A stretch of DNA of 64,000 nucleotides from Trichobilharzia regenti (GCA_944472135.2 OX235263.1:10151517-10215516), one strand, 5' to 3'. Shown: positions 11,191 through 21,310, counted from the first letter of the stretch. Numbers and translations are program-made. Notes: generated by a model from the sequence alone, not told the origin.

Positions 11191-11280
11191 GCTCATGAAT
11201 AAATTTACATTGAAATAATCCGAATCCCAGCATAACTGATAATTTAATTATTTATTAATTTATTGTATTTTGTTCAACAG

Positions 11281-11479
11281 CTGTTCCAGCAATCTTTAGC
11301 AGTGGAACAATCACTTATACAACTAATGATGAAATGTCATTACAATGTACCGATGAATCCTCTTCACCTGAATCAAGAGTGGAGTGGATGTTTGAACCTG
11401 CCGGGAAACCACCAACTGAGCGTAGATTACCAAAAGTTATTGGAAATACTTATGCCTATGGAAGGATTTATATATTTGC
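11281..11479 (+). CDS. Ig-domain protein, exon d
   Basis: Fourth visible exon. It follows an AT-rich tract ending CAACAG and is followed by GTAAGT. The split first codon reads Ala with the G left by the previous exon. It encodes about 66 residues of the next Ig domain: the first cysteine in SLQCTDE and tryptophan in VEWMFEP, with a long proline-rich C-D insertion (PAGKPPTERRLPK). It leaves two bases of a codon, completed as GCG (Ala) by the next exon. Confidence 0.85.
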
Positions 11480-11769
11480 GTAAGTTTCTTAACTAATCCA
11501 ATGTGCTCCAGGTATTATGAAAGCGTTATACACCTGGAATATTGCCTTATTTTTGCCTTATGTTGGCGTATAACCGTAGAAGAACTTTGTTAGTTTGTTT
11601 CCGCCGTTTCTTAGTGCTGTCTTTGAGTTTCGCGCACTCTTTTTAAAAAAACTGGACTCATATTAGTTAATAGTACATTAGGCTGTCTGTCAAAGGCAGG
11701 CAGAATCGGGAAAGCAAGTCTTAGCTTACTTAAATTTGAAATTAGTGTGGATATGTTTTGATTTAAATT

Positions 11770-11850
11770 TTGGATTTATTCCTTTACGTTCCCTGTGGAA
11801 CATAGGGAGCTTCAAGCTAGAGGCTTGGTGTTTCAGTAGCAGTGGTATTT
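11770..11850 (-). mobile_element. SINE-R tail fragment
   Basis: Minus-strand SINE-R 3' tail (CCTTTACGTTCCC, GGAACATAGGG, TTCAAGCTAG) cut off at the start of the CR1-like tail at 11866. Confidence 0.6.
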
Positions 11851-11865
11851 ATTTATTTTTTTCAA

Positions 11866-13286
11866 AATAATAATAATTTGCTTTATTCCAAAACAGTACT
11901 TGTGATGCAGAATGGAATTCCAAGCATTTCACTACAGTATTGCGCATCCAATTTGTACATTAACAATAAATAAAATTCCACATAGATTAAGGGTAATCTC
12001 AGTTAGTTTTGACAACAACATATTAGCATGTCGGTAGCAAAGCCGAAAGTCAACAGAGTGTTTGAAGGTGTTAGAAAAGTAGATACTAGCATATTCACTG
12101 GCGTAAGCGGCAACAATAAGGTCGAGATATACAGAGTGTGAAAGAACGAAGAAGAATGATTTGAGTAGGGTTTGTAAGGAAGAGAAAGAAAGAAAACGTT
12201 GTACCTATAAATGATATAAGTTGGAAAGACGAGATCCAGTTGATTCTACTGACTATTTAATAAGTTATAAGTTTCACGCCTATTAAAGTTATATTTGTAA
12301 GATCTCAGCGAAATTGAAATGATTAATTCCAACGTTTTTTGTGTTCGGCAATCTGGTCCGAACTTCTTCAGGGAAATTAATCGAAATCAACATAACACAG
12401 AGGTTTATATTTAAAGGGACACCTCTTGTTTTTTAAAATTTTGTCCAACCATGAGTCTATTTTTAAATATGAATCAAGAAACAGCTATCAATGGGTATAC
12501 TAAACAAAACAAAACAAAAATTGTATGAACTATGATCACAAAAATTTTTGACCTCAGACTTTCAAAATTTGTCTACTTTTATACGAACCTTTCTGTAAAA
12601 CCTTAGTCTTATCAAAGTCGATTTTATGTCTCATTTCTGTCGAATGCAGTGCAATCGCTGAGTTGTTTTCTAGCTTCTTCAAGTCTGCAGAGCTCTTTGG
12701 AACCATCTTTAGACATTTTTTATGCTCTTTCAAAGAGCTCTGCAAACTTGAAGAAGCTAAAGAACAACTCAGCGATTGCACTGCATTCGACAGAAACGGG
12801 ATACAAAATCGACTTTGATAAGAATAAGGTTTTACAGAAAGCTTTTGGTTCATATCAAGAAAGACTGACTGCAGAAGCCCCACATATATGGGTGAATCGC
12901 AACAGTTTAAACAGACGTAAAGGTGTGATGTTAGCTGATGCATGGCAAATCCTGACTTATAAATAAAATAAAATTTGATATGTATGAACAAGTAGTCACA
13001 CTTGGTCAAATTCCCGATCGTCTACGTCTTCTTATGGAGAGAATAAATGTATGAAAAAAAATTAAATTATATTTATAAAAATCTCAATTATTTTGCAACT
13101 ATCTGGTCAAATCTTGATCACAGTTCGTATGAATTCACGCCTAATGCTTTATTTATCGCACAGAACACGAACCAAGTAGGTAGGGTATGGGTGAGTTTTT
13201 GTACTTACTAATGCGAGCATATAGCTTTCTATATAAGCTTCTGGTTCTGCCTGATGAGATACAAGGGTACACTTGTGAGTGAAAAT
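11866..13286 (-). mobile_element. CR1-like LINE 3' end, split by a PLE-D insertion
   Basis: Two segments (11866-12282 and 13134-13286) are collinear with the minus-strand LINE at 888-1500. The first begins with (AAT)n and the 3' UTR. It runs to GACTATTTAATAAGTTATA and TTTCACGCCTA, and the second restarts at TTCACGCCTAATGCTTT. The material between is PLE-D. A direct repeat TTCACGCCTA at both joints is the target duplication. The copy is a 3' fragment with no full ORF. Confidence 0.85.
12283..13133. repeat. PLE-D inverted-repeat unit inserted in a LINE
   Basis: 851 bp between 10-bp target duplications (12273-12282 and 13134-13143). Internally, 12592-12699 and 12731-12840 are inverted copies separated by about 31 bp. 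Both strands encode the same GIY-YIG-type C-terminal segment (NNSAIALHSTE, KIDFD, KVLQK); the plus version continues to YQERLTAEAPHIWVNRNSLNRRKGVMLADAW. 12284-12430 holds a PLE-D end repeated at 17036-17175. Confidence 0.85.
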
Positions 13287-13440
13287 TGGGTTACTAGCCT
13301 CCAGCCCAACCTTCCCTCTTCACCAGTTTTATTACTGGCTTAGCGAGGTAAGAGAGTACATCTTCAGCAGGGGATCGAACCCCGGACCACGTGAGGCGTG
13401 GTTGGGGAGTATTGTACCTCTGTACCACCGACTCACGGAA
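13287..13440 (-). mobile_element. SINE-R, head only
   Basis: Minus-strand head with B-box GGGGATCGAACCCC at 13372-13385 and the typical CCAACCTTCCCTCTTCACCAG body at the left. The LINE-like tail is missing because it abuts the CR1-like fragment. Confidence 0.65.
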
Positions 13441-14006
13441 ATGCACTATACTTAGCAAAAAAGGAACAAAATCTGAATCTACAGCACCATTGTCATATTC
13501 GGCAATGCTTCTATGTGATTTGGAGACTTGATGTGTGATAAAAACCATTTCTAATGGACTACAGGCTCTCATCATCAACATCAGTTTCTGCTCCGTACTG
13601 AAGGTCAAATGGTCGGCAAGAAAGCTTAAGCAACAAGGGACTGTGCCAGTCAAAAACCTATAACCTAACAAATGTGTATAAAGAAATAGTGATGCATGGA
13701 ATAAATACAAGTAAAATCAGAAAGTGACATCAGCAACCAAACCCATGAGTATAACTGGGATGTTAAAAGTCGAGTTGGGCTTGAGTTCAAGGTGATAACA
13801 GAAGGAGATAAAAGCTTGTAAGCAGTTGTAGAATCTCCAAAGAAGAGATTGAAGTGAAGATGTACTTTTGAAACCCCATATTTCACTCAATACCAAAACG
13901 AATCATAGTGACACCGAATTTGAGTTTTATAAATGATTCCGTTTATAAACATCGCTACGGAGAATGGAAATGTTTACAACAGGAATGAGGTGAGGAATTT
14001 ACAATG
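13441..14006. other. Intron, no clear feature
   Basis: Short ORFs on the minus strand here do not resemble a known protein. Confidence 0.45.
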
Positions 14007-14805
14007 GGTAACTCTAAACTATAGCAGCCCAAACTGAAACTACCCAGCGAACGGACAAATGATTTTGAACAACCAATCAGGTCATGCTGTATAGATGCTG
14101 TATAACTTTTGCGTTGCAAATTCTCTCCATATCTTGTTTTTGATTACTGTTCGGAGAACGGACTGATAGGAAGGTGGCAAAATTGTCAATGTGGAGGTGT
14201 CATGCATGTGCAAAGATACACTAGGTGCATCGATGGGTACTACTGATGGGCACCACCCTCCACAAAGCATACATTGAAGTGATCCCCATTTCACAGTACA
14301 GATGTCTCATTGCCTATTATCCAGCGCTTAGTGATGCCTGGTACGACTATTCATACAGATGAATGGAGTAGATTTAGTCAGTTATCAAATCTGGGCTATA
14401 TTCATCAAGTCGTTAACCATACAAACGGTTTCATCAATCCTTTCGTTGTAACTCACACTAATTCCATCGAAAGTTTTCACAGTCACCTCAATAAACGGAT
14501 CAGATCTGTGAATGAATAAAAGAAATGCAATGGTTTACAGTTATCTCGATAGGTTTATGTACAGGACTTGGTTTAACATAAGTATCAAGACTCTTATGAG
14601 AAATTTTGAGGTTTTTTGGAACATATACGAGAATATTATCCTTTGTAACTATTTTCTAACATTGGATTACTTATATATAAATGATTTATTAAAATTATGC
14701 GCCGTTTTTTATAGAGCCTTCTGATTGGTCATTGTTGTCCTTCTCAAGGTCACTTGTCCGTTCGCTAGGTAGTTTCGATTTGGGCTGCTATAGTTTAGAG
14801 TTACC
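14007..14805 (+). mobile_element. Merlin-type DNA transposon, degenerate
   Basis: About 800 bp with terminal inverted repeats. The left end GGTAACTCTAAACTATAGC at 14007 is matched by the reverse complement of the right end finishing at 14805, with similarity for roughly 60 bp, including GCGAACGGACAA. The interior encodes the C-terminal half of an IS1016/ISXO2-like DDE transposase: HTDEWSRF (second Asp), VNHTNGFINP, and THTNSIESFHSHLNKRIR (Glu). It is interrupted by a stop at about 14517 and continues as YSYLDRFMYRTWFN. Merlin elements are established in Schistosoma. The N-terminal part is lost. Confidence 0.8.
14310..14519 (+). pseudogene. Merlin transposase fragment (DDE)
   Basis: Open segment of 69 residues containing IHTDEWSRF (catalytic Asp) and NSIESFHSHLNK (catalytic Glu). 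A stop codon follows, then the remaining C-terminal residues lie in another frame up to about 14630. The first catalytic Asp is not visible. Non-functional. Confidence 0.78.
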
Positions 14806-15374
14806 ATAATGGATATGAATAAAGCAAGAACAACAATGGTTTATGCAGAATAAAATGGTACCATCATTGTTTGTTTCGTTGGCTTCCATCAGCTGCCTAC
14901 AGGCCAAAGTCATTATTAAGTATATCTACAGAAACGATTTTAACCAACTTGCACAGAGTTCATTTTTAATGAGAAATATATATATATATATAATTTAACA
15001 CTATTCGAAGCAGTAATAATCATACACAATCAAGACTTTCGACATTTCGTATTCAGATGAAAGAGTGTGAAAATATCTAGTCACTAGACAGGAAAAAAAG
15101 ACTGATAACTGCTTTTTTCTAGATGCATAAATCAGGTTTCAGGCACTTGATGGAGATGACTTCAGCACACTCAAGGAGAATTGAACTCTTTTGTCTATTT
15201 ATAATTTTGAACGACTTTTTGATGTCCACCTCATGATCGACCTGTGTCGAGGAGATACCTAGCAATGGCATTGTTTAAAGCATTTGTCGCCTTTTTGGTA
15301 AATGTTCAAAAAATCGTAGATATGCTCTTCTTTCTGTTCTTCCAATGTAACTGCTCCCGCAGATACATGTAAAT
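14806..15374. other. Intron, (TA)n microsatellite, otherwise unrecognised
   Basis: A TA run lies at about 14976-14992. 15090-15180 contains decayed SINE-B-like phrases but no reliable unit. Confidence 0.4.
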
Positions 15375-15985
15375 TGGTATGTATAGGAATTAAGGAAGAA
15401 AATCCAAATTTCGTGGATTGTAAAGTTCATAAAGCTTTCATTACTCTCAAGTCTGTGGGGAGGTCAACAGCCCCACTCAGCATCAAAAATAAGATCTGGA
15501 TTTTCAACTCCAATGTAAAATCACTGCTATTTACTGTAGGGATCAAAGATTTGGCGCATCCTGAAGAGCATCTCAAACAAACTTCAGACCTTCATTAACA
15601 GTTGTCTCCGCTCAACAGTACTCAAGATCAGATGGCCGACCAGGAAAGATCAGCAACAAGAATCTCTGCGAGCAAACCAACCAACCATGGACCGACTGTG
15701 AAACAAATAGGCGGGAAGAAATGGAGGTGGATTGGCTGGCCATTCTCTGAGGAAACCATCAAGTGACATCACTAGACAAGCCAGCGCTCGAGTAGAACCT
15801 GAAAGGGAAGTGGCGAGTTGGTCGTCATTGCGAGGGTGACTTGGAGGAGGTGATGTGAAAAGGAGATGAAAGCGTATGGGCAGACTTGGAGCGGGGTGAG
15901 AAGGTTGGCAGAAAACCGAAGGCAATGGAGACGCACGGCTGAAGCCCTATGTTCCTCTAGGAATTAAAGGAAATAATAATAAATT
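15375..15985 (+). mobile_element. RTE-A LINE, 3' end
   Basis: Sense copy of an SR2/RTE-type LINE C-terminus: KIWIFNSNVKS, then (out of frame) IRWP...NRREEMEMDWLA, EPEREVASWSSLRG, TAEAL. The diagnostic RTE-A 3' end GCCCTATGTTCCTCTAGGAA and an (AAT)n tail end at about 15985. Severely 5'-truncated. Confidence 0.75.
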
Positions 15986-16109
15986 TCATAAAGAGTGAAT
16001 GGATATGTGCGTGTGACACAGGCAACGATTTTTAGCTGTTTTACTAGCAACCCATAATCATTAGTTCTTAGCATCCTTAGTAAACATTTTCATGACAGAT
16101 GTGTGAAAA

Positions 16110-16255
16110 ATTATCTCCAAGGAATATGAATCCCGGTGGTTGCGTACTACTGAAGAGTCCCGAACTAGTGTGACGAAACAGCTGTCTAGTATTCCCAGGT
16201 TTTCCATTGATTTTCTCTAATTATTGTCAGCTCATGACGAAATCCTGTAACCAAC
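16110..16255 (+). mobile_element. SINE-B (hammerhead SINE)
   Basis: Plus-strand copy. A decayed B-box region (AATCCCGGTGG) is followed by the hammerhead at 16144-16192, then CCCAGGTTTTCCATTG and the tail TGTCAGCTCATGACGAAATCC, shared with copies at 25680, 39320, 41840, 42185 and 60285. Confidence 0.7.
16144..16192 (+). ncRNA. Hammerhead ribozyme, type I, in SINE-B
   Basis: Stem I GTACTA (16144-16149) pairs with TAGTAT (16187-16192). The core CTGAAGA is at 16150-16156. Stem II GTC/GAC is at 16157-16159 and 16172-16174. GAA is at 16175-16177, then minimal stem III ACAGCTGT, with predicted cleavage after C16186. All invariant core bases are present. Stem I differs from the 25744 copy by paired changes. 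Confidence 0.72.
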
Positions 16256-16374
16256 CAATCAAATCCCAACAAACCAACACTTAAACTCTTCATTTGAATT
16301 TGTATAGGAAATGAGTAAATTCAACTTTTTTCTTACTTTTATTAAAAAAACTTTTATTTCATGTTTTTTTATAG

Positions 16375-16504
16375 GATTGCAAGAGGTCAGCTGATTCCTG
16401 AACATTCTGGAAAGTACACGTGTATAGCAACTAATCCTTATGGAACAGCTAATAGTTCTATTACTGTAACAGTAACTGAGGATCTTTCGCGTGGAAAACT
16501 TCGA
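16375..16504 (+). CDS. Ig-domain protein, exon e
   Basis: Fifth visible exon, with a T-rich tract and TATAG acceptor before and a GTGAGT donor after. It encodes about 43 residues that finish the Ig domain of the previous exon. The I-set F and G strands are textbook: S-G-K-Y-T-C-I-A-T-N-P-Y-G then A-N-S-S-I-T-V-T-V. It continues into TEDLSRGKLR, leaving the fold. It ends in phase 0. The Y-T-C-x-A-x-N-x-x-G motif is the strongest Ig evidence in the gene and suits extracellular matrix or cell-adhesion Ig proteins. Confidence 0.88.
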
Positions 16505-16934
16505 GTGAGTCTTGTATATATTTAGTTGTATATTTGTATATAAGACAAATGACGTTTCTAGCGATTATGGTCTACTGTGATGGTGTTTTGAGGCAGATTA
16601 CAATGAATAAATGGGCTGTCGTCTGATTGTTGCATACAGACGAATGTTATTCAAGGCAGCTAACTTAGGGTGTTATCCTATGACGTAATCCACGACCTCA
16701 CTTGAAATCGTATAAATCCCACCAAACCAGTACTCGATAATTAATGTAATACTTACTATTGATTGACTGTTGGATGAATGAATATTACTAGAGGTTCTGC
16801 TGATAAATCATAACCAGTGGCGTCCATCAGATTGGGTGTGGGGACACATAATTACCAGTGATATTGATTAGAATTGGGGCTATATGCACACTATCAACTA
16901 ACGGAATTCATGGACTAACCTAATTTTAGAATAG
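16505..16934. other. Intron, no clear feature
   Basis: Nothing recognised. Confidence 0.45.
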
Positions 16935-17535
16935 AAATGGTGATAAGTCAAATGAACTGTCAGTCGTCAAGATTTGACAGAATAGTTCTAAAATATTTGA
17001 CCGCCGAATAAGAAGTAGACATTTGTAAAAAGACACTATATTTGTAAAATCTGAATGAGATTGAAATGAGTAATTCCAACGTTTCCTGCTTTCGGTAATC
17101 TGGTCCGAACTCCTTCAGGGAAATTAATCGAAATTAACATAACAGAGGTTTATATGCAGAAAAGGAACATCTCTTGATTTTTAAAAACTTCGTCCAATCA
17201 TGAGTCATAAAACAGGTATCAACATGTATTTTAAACAAAATTGTATCATCGAGAGGTTGCTTAGGTAGTCAACTGTATCAGCTGTGATCAAAATTTAACC
17301 TCGGCCTTACAAATATTGGTCTAACTTAGTTAAACACTTTAAAACAGTTGTAAAACAATTTCTTAACGTCTCCATAAGAAGATATAGACAATCGGGAATT
17401 TTGACCAAGTATTATTAATTAGTGATACATAGCCATTTTTATTTATTAATCAGGATTTCCTATGCATCAGCTAACACACATCACACCTTCATGTCGATTC
17501 AAACTGTTAATGTCTAGAATTTTACGATTAAACGT
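16935..17535 (-). mobile_element. PLE-D 3' part
   Basis: Minus-strand PLE-D sequence. It runs from the end segment AATTCCAACGTTTCC and GGTCCGAACTCCTTCAGGG (17070-17120) through decayed coding sequence to CACACCTTCATGTCGATTC near 17490, the counterpart of NRNSLNRxxGVMLADAW in the 12283 unit. 16935-17130 is repeated directly at 17765-17910. Confidence 0.7.
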
Positions 17536-17764
17536 ATTTTCAAAATTATGGTGTTTAGGATTAGAGTTTAGTTGAAGCACCCAGTCGAACTTATTGCTTT
17601 GTCTTCTTTTTTGAAGATTGAGCTGCTTTATTCGACCTAGTGGAGTTGTCAGGTGACTGGACAGCTACGGATTTAGGATGTGTATTCTGTTGCAGACAAC
17701 GGAGAGTGAAAACACGATGATTGTGCCAATTACATACAGTTTCTTTGTTAATTTAACTCGATCG

Positions 17765-17985
17765 CAAAATAATTCAAATGAACTGTCTATCGTCAAGATT
17801 TGACAGAATAGTTTCAAAAATATTTGGGCGCAGAGTGAGAAGTAGACATTTGTAGAAAAAAATTATATTTGTAAAATCTCAGCGATATTGAAATGAGTAA
17901 TTCCAACCAAATTGCCGAAGGAGACGATGGAATTACTCATTTCAATCTCGCTGAGATTTTACAAATATAATTTTATTTAACAAAA
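17765..17985. repeat. PLE-D terminal repeat ending in a long hairpin
   Basis: 17765-17860 directly repeats 16935-17035 (AATGAACTGTC, CAAGATTTGACAGAATAGTT, GTAGACATTTGTA). It runs into a 45-nt inverted repeat: 17861-17905 against 17928-17972 with a single mismatch and a 22-nt loop. Both arms are PLE-D end sequence. This looks like two PLE ends joined head to head with almost no body. Confidence 0.78.
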
Positions 17986-18655
17986 TGGTGATAACTTCAC
18001 TGACTTAGGAAGCATCGTTTCAACCACAGGCAGGCACATGGCACGGATGAAAATGTTAAAGACAGCCAGCCAGAATCCGGAATCCAGGATACAGCTTAAT
18101 CAACCTGAAGTCAGTTTAGAAATCTTCTGCACTATCCCTCAGTATGCAGAACAAGATTCGAATTTTCAAAACCAATGTAAAGTCAGTCAGTCAGCCAGTC
18201 AGTCAGCTCTTCCATATGGTCCAAAACCTTGCACTGTGTGTCACAAAAAGCACTGCCAACAAGTTACAGACTTTCATCAACAGCTGTGTTTGCAGACCCC
18301 ATACTGAAGATGAAATGGCCAGCCTGCCGACCAGAAATAATCAGCAACAAGAAACTTTGGCTGGGAATAAACCAACAACCAAGAGCGGATCGCTCAGCAA
18401 ATATGCAGGGGAAAATGGAGATGGATTGATCGGGCATACGTTGAGGAGGTTGTCTAAAGACATCGTTCTCGATGCAGACCATCACTAGAGTGAAACCCAA
18501 CTGGATCGTGTGAGTTGGAGGAGTAGATGAAAGATTATTAGCAGCCGTGGAGCTGGCCAGTCGAATAGGACAGCAGAGAATAGAACGAAGTGGTGATGTG
18601 CTGCTGAGGCCGTATGTTCCACTCGGAACCCGAGGGGATAATAACAATCAACAAT
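17986..18655 (+). mobile_element. RTE-A LINE, 3' end
   Basis: Sense copy. It begins with ATGGTGATAACTTCACTGACTTAGG and RTxxRMARMKM-type sequence, continues with QNKIRIFKTNVKS, LQTFINSC, LKMKWPACRPEI, NKKLWLGINQQ and MQGKMEMD, and ends with the tail CCGTATGTTCCACTCGGAAC and an ATAATAA run. Split over several frames. It starts where the PLE-D hairpin ends. Confidence 0.75.
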
Positions 18656-19119
18656 AACTTTGCACATGCAGTTATTAGCCACTTCCATGTATATACGTCA
18701 GTTCTTCTGCGCTCTTGTCAAGTTTCTTGTGTAGACCATATGCGATAATGTTGATAATGGACGCATGCGCCATGGTTTAGTCATTTCAAAACAAATTGGA
18801 CTGTTAATTATAACAGTGATAATTTCTTCATTAACACTTATTTTCTGTTCAACAAACGACGTTTTATTTGGTTGAAGGTAGTCTTTCTCAGAAACAATTT
18901 GTAATAATTTTTACATCCCTAACAAACTATATTTTCATCTGGCATTTCATCACAGAAGCAACCTGTATCACCTTGTGCTGGCCAGCTGTTTAGTCTTACT
19001 TTGGTATTTTATAGTAGTATGTATCTACGAACTAAATGAAGAATGAACCCAAGATTTTCAAGTTATGAATGCGACTTGCTGACTATCCGACCACTAGGAT
19101 GGAATTCCCCCTAACTCAG
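18656..19119. other. Intron, no clear feature
   Basis: No recognised repeat or exon. Confidence 0.45.
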
Positions 19120-20215
19120 GGATGCTCTTTTTCTTTCTTTCGTGTTCCGAGTGGACCACAGAGCTTCATGTTTGGGTATTTGAAGTTTTTAATGTGGTTG
19201 TGTTCTCTGAGCTGGATAGTTAATTTGTGAAGCTTTCATCGCCCTACTACGCAACACCTAAAGCGCATGTTTGATTTTGAAGTAAGCTTTTAGATTTCTC
19301 AACGAGTTTATTAGTCATCTCTTCGTGTGACCTTGAAAGTGATTGCTTGCTTTGGTGTGTTTCCACACCATCTAGGCTACTTGTATTGGTACCGGTTGTT
19401 GCCTTGACCTGAAGTTTGATTTCTCATGCATGAGATCTCCTTATCGATTGGTAAATTTTGTCTATCTCGATGTGTCTATTGATTTATGATTCAATGGAAT
19501 ACCAGGCGTGTAAAAATTCTCCAGGATTCCTGGTGTTTCCTCCGTCTAGTCTTTGAACATTGGCTGCCCCAGTCGGACTGATGTCCACGGTTGTCTGTAT
19601 GCAGCGATATGAGGGAGTGGATGTCGTGTCTTTTGACGGCTAGTCTATGTTCATGGATACAAAGACTAAGGGGATGTCTACTTTGGCCAATGTAGTGTTT
19701 TTCCCAGTTGATACAATTTATTTTGTAGATGATATTGGTTTTATCCTCTTTCGTTGTTGAGTCTTTTGGTTGACACAGAGCCAGCCGAGTGAAGTGATTT
19801 TGTTGGTTTGTGTGTGACATCAATTCCTAAAGGTTTGAAGAGTCTGGTAGTGATTTCTAAGATGTCTTTTATATGTGATAGGGCGACTTTCTTTGTGCTT
19901 TCCTTGAAGGCCTTTGGTTTTATAGGTTGGATTGGAGGCATATGTCCATTCTTTTGGAAGATGTCCATGAGAAAGCTTTCTTCAGTTTTCTTTAAGGTAG
20001 GAGTGGTGCAATGAATCCTGGCCGTCTTGAAGTTTATGTGGCTCTGGTTTTTTTTTACGCGATGAAGTTGCTAGATTCACACTCAACTTAACTTCTTTAT
20101 TTGACTCACTACTGGTTAAGTCTGGTGGCAGAGATATGAGTCTGTTTGGAAGTGAGCCCGGACCAACCACTGAACCAAAGATACACCCATGAATTCTGTC
20201 GTCTACTAATTCGTA
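19120..20215 (-). mobile_element. SINE-R interrupted by PLE-B
   Basis: The SINE-R tail lies at 19120-19188 and the body plus head resume at 20027-20215. The tail ends TTGAAGTTT (19180-19188) and the body restarts TTGAAGTTT (20027-20035). The head near 20150-20180 has an A-box-like TGGTTCAGTGG and a poor B box, so this is an old copy. The interruption is the PLE-B at 19189-20026. Confidence 0.65.
19189..20026 (-). mobile_element. PLE-B, 5'-truncated copy with target duplication
   Basis: Minus strand. The 5' part (19741-19968) encodes the RT/endonuclease linker (QKNGHMPPIQPIK, DILEITTRLFKPLGID, KPTKSLHSAGS). 19491-19823 encodes the GIY-YIG domain: NIIYKINCINWEKHYIGQS, then IHEHRLAVKRHDIHS. Here the usual Cys-x-x-Cys reads Cys-x-x-Trp. 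The 3' end at 19189-19480 includes the decayed hammerhead-like segment. A 9-bp direct repeat TTGAAGTTT flanks it. Confidence 0.8.
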
Positions 20216-20793
20216 ATGCAGCACCACCGGTACACATTAATGTGACAAGAGCATCTTTCATAAAACCGGACTTAGTGTACCAAATTGATCATGACGTCTT
20301 ACTAGAACTTCGGAAACTCTATCCTGTAGTCAATTACTAGTCTGTACCAGATTGCATTACAGGTGTTGACTTACAGGGATTTGACTGACCTCAAATTTGG
20401 TCACGAATGAATATCAGTTAGAGAGTTATTGGAAACCAGGAAGGCATTCAAAATTGTCTTGTTCTGTTCTGGAACTAATTACCTGTGAACACTCATGAAA
20501 CCATGATGGATATAACCCGCTACCTTCAGGTTAACAGGCAAGCCCGTTGATCACTTATCCACTGTGTTAAAATTCATTGACTCACGGTGTGACGTATAGC
20601 TTAATCATCATTCTTTGTATTCGCCAAGTGTCGGTCATCACATCTGGCCTGACTTCATACCAGAACTCCAGGGAACTTTATCTTACAGAGAGTCCCTTAT
20701 CAACATCAATTAAAGAACCCTTGTGAGAGCTATACTTTCTCATTTGTTATTGCTGATTTAATTTTCTTTCTCCTTACTTCTTATTTTTTCCAG
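20216..20793. other. Intron before the last exon
   Basis: 20370-20480 is weakly similar to the minus-strand SINE-B tail (GGATTTGACTG, TCAGTTAGAGAG, TTGGAAACC). Otherwise nothing recognised. Confidence 0.4.
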
Positions 20794-20832
20794 TTCGTTC
20801 GAAGAATCATTCGTCGTGCCATTGCTACATAG
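20794..20832 (+). CDS. Ig-domain protein, terminal micro-exon with stop
   Basis: Sixth and apparently last exon: 12 codons plus TAG at 20830-20832, after a polypyrimidine tract and CAG acceptor. It reads in phase 0 from the previous exon and gives a strongly basic, hydrophobic tail (FVRRIIRRAIAT). No transmembrane segment is visible, so the protein may end just after its last Ig domain, or other isoforms may splice further. Together the six exons give 978 in-frame bases after the first partial codon, exactly 326 codons including the stop. A short terminal exon after a 4.3-kb intron is easily mispredicted; the splice site and phase support it, but there is no transcript evidence here. Confidence 0.65.
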   Translation, partial: FVRRIIRRAIAT

Positions 20833-21310
20833 AGATGAAGATAAGGCAACAGGCATCCGTTGGTTTTTTTTTCTTTATGCCTAACCATCAAATTCTTGCT
20901 TAGTAATAACTAACTAAAGACGCTAAAGTTAGATAGAAGGAGTGTTACACTATTGCTATTACTACTACTATTAAAAATACTACTATCTATATCATTTTTC
21001 AGTAGTATATATCTCAATTATAACAATGTTTTTTTTGTTGTCTATTTATGTATGCCCTTTTATTCCTTTGCACTTTGTTGATGCATATATACACATACAC
21101 ACACACACGCGCGCCTTTTCTTGTTTAAATGTTGTTCTCGTGGTGTGGTTATCCTCCGTGTGTCTGTCTACTCTGAATTTCTGTTATAAATGCTTCTAAA
21201 TGTTTTCGGCTAGCTAACATCTATTACTACTGCTGTTATTATTATTATTATTATTACTATTATTAGTATCGCTATTATTATTGTTATTCTACAAATAAAT
21301 ATTCTATGCT
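20833..21310 (+). promoter_or_regulatory. 3' UTR with candidate poly(A) signal of the Ig-domain gene
   Basis: After the stop the sequence is T-rich with ATT and AC microsatellites (21093-21114 and about 21235-21270). The first strong AATAAA lies at 21294-21299. A 3' UTR of about 0.48 kb is reasonable, but cleavage cannot be confirmed. Confidence 0.4.
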
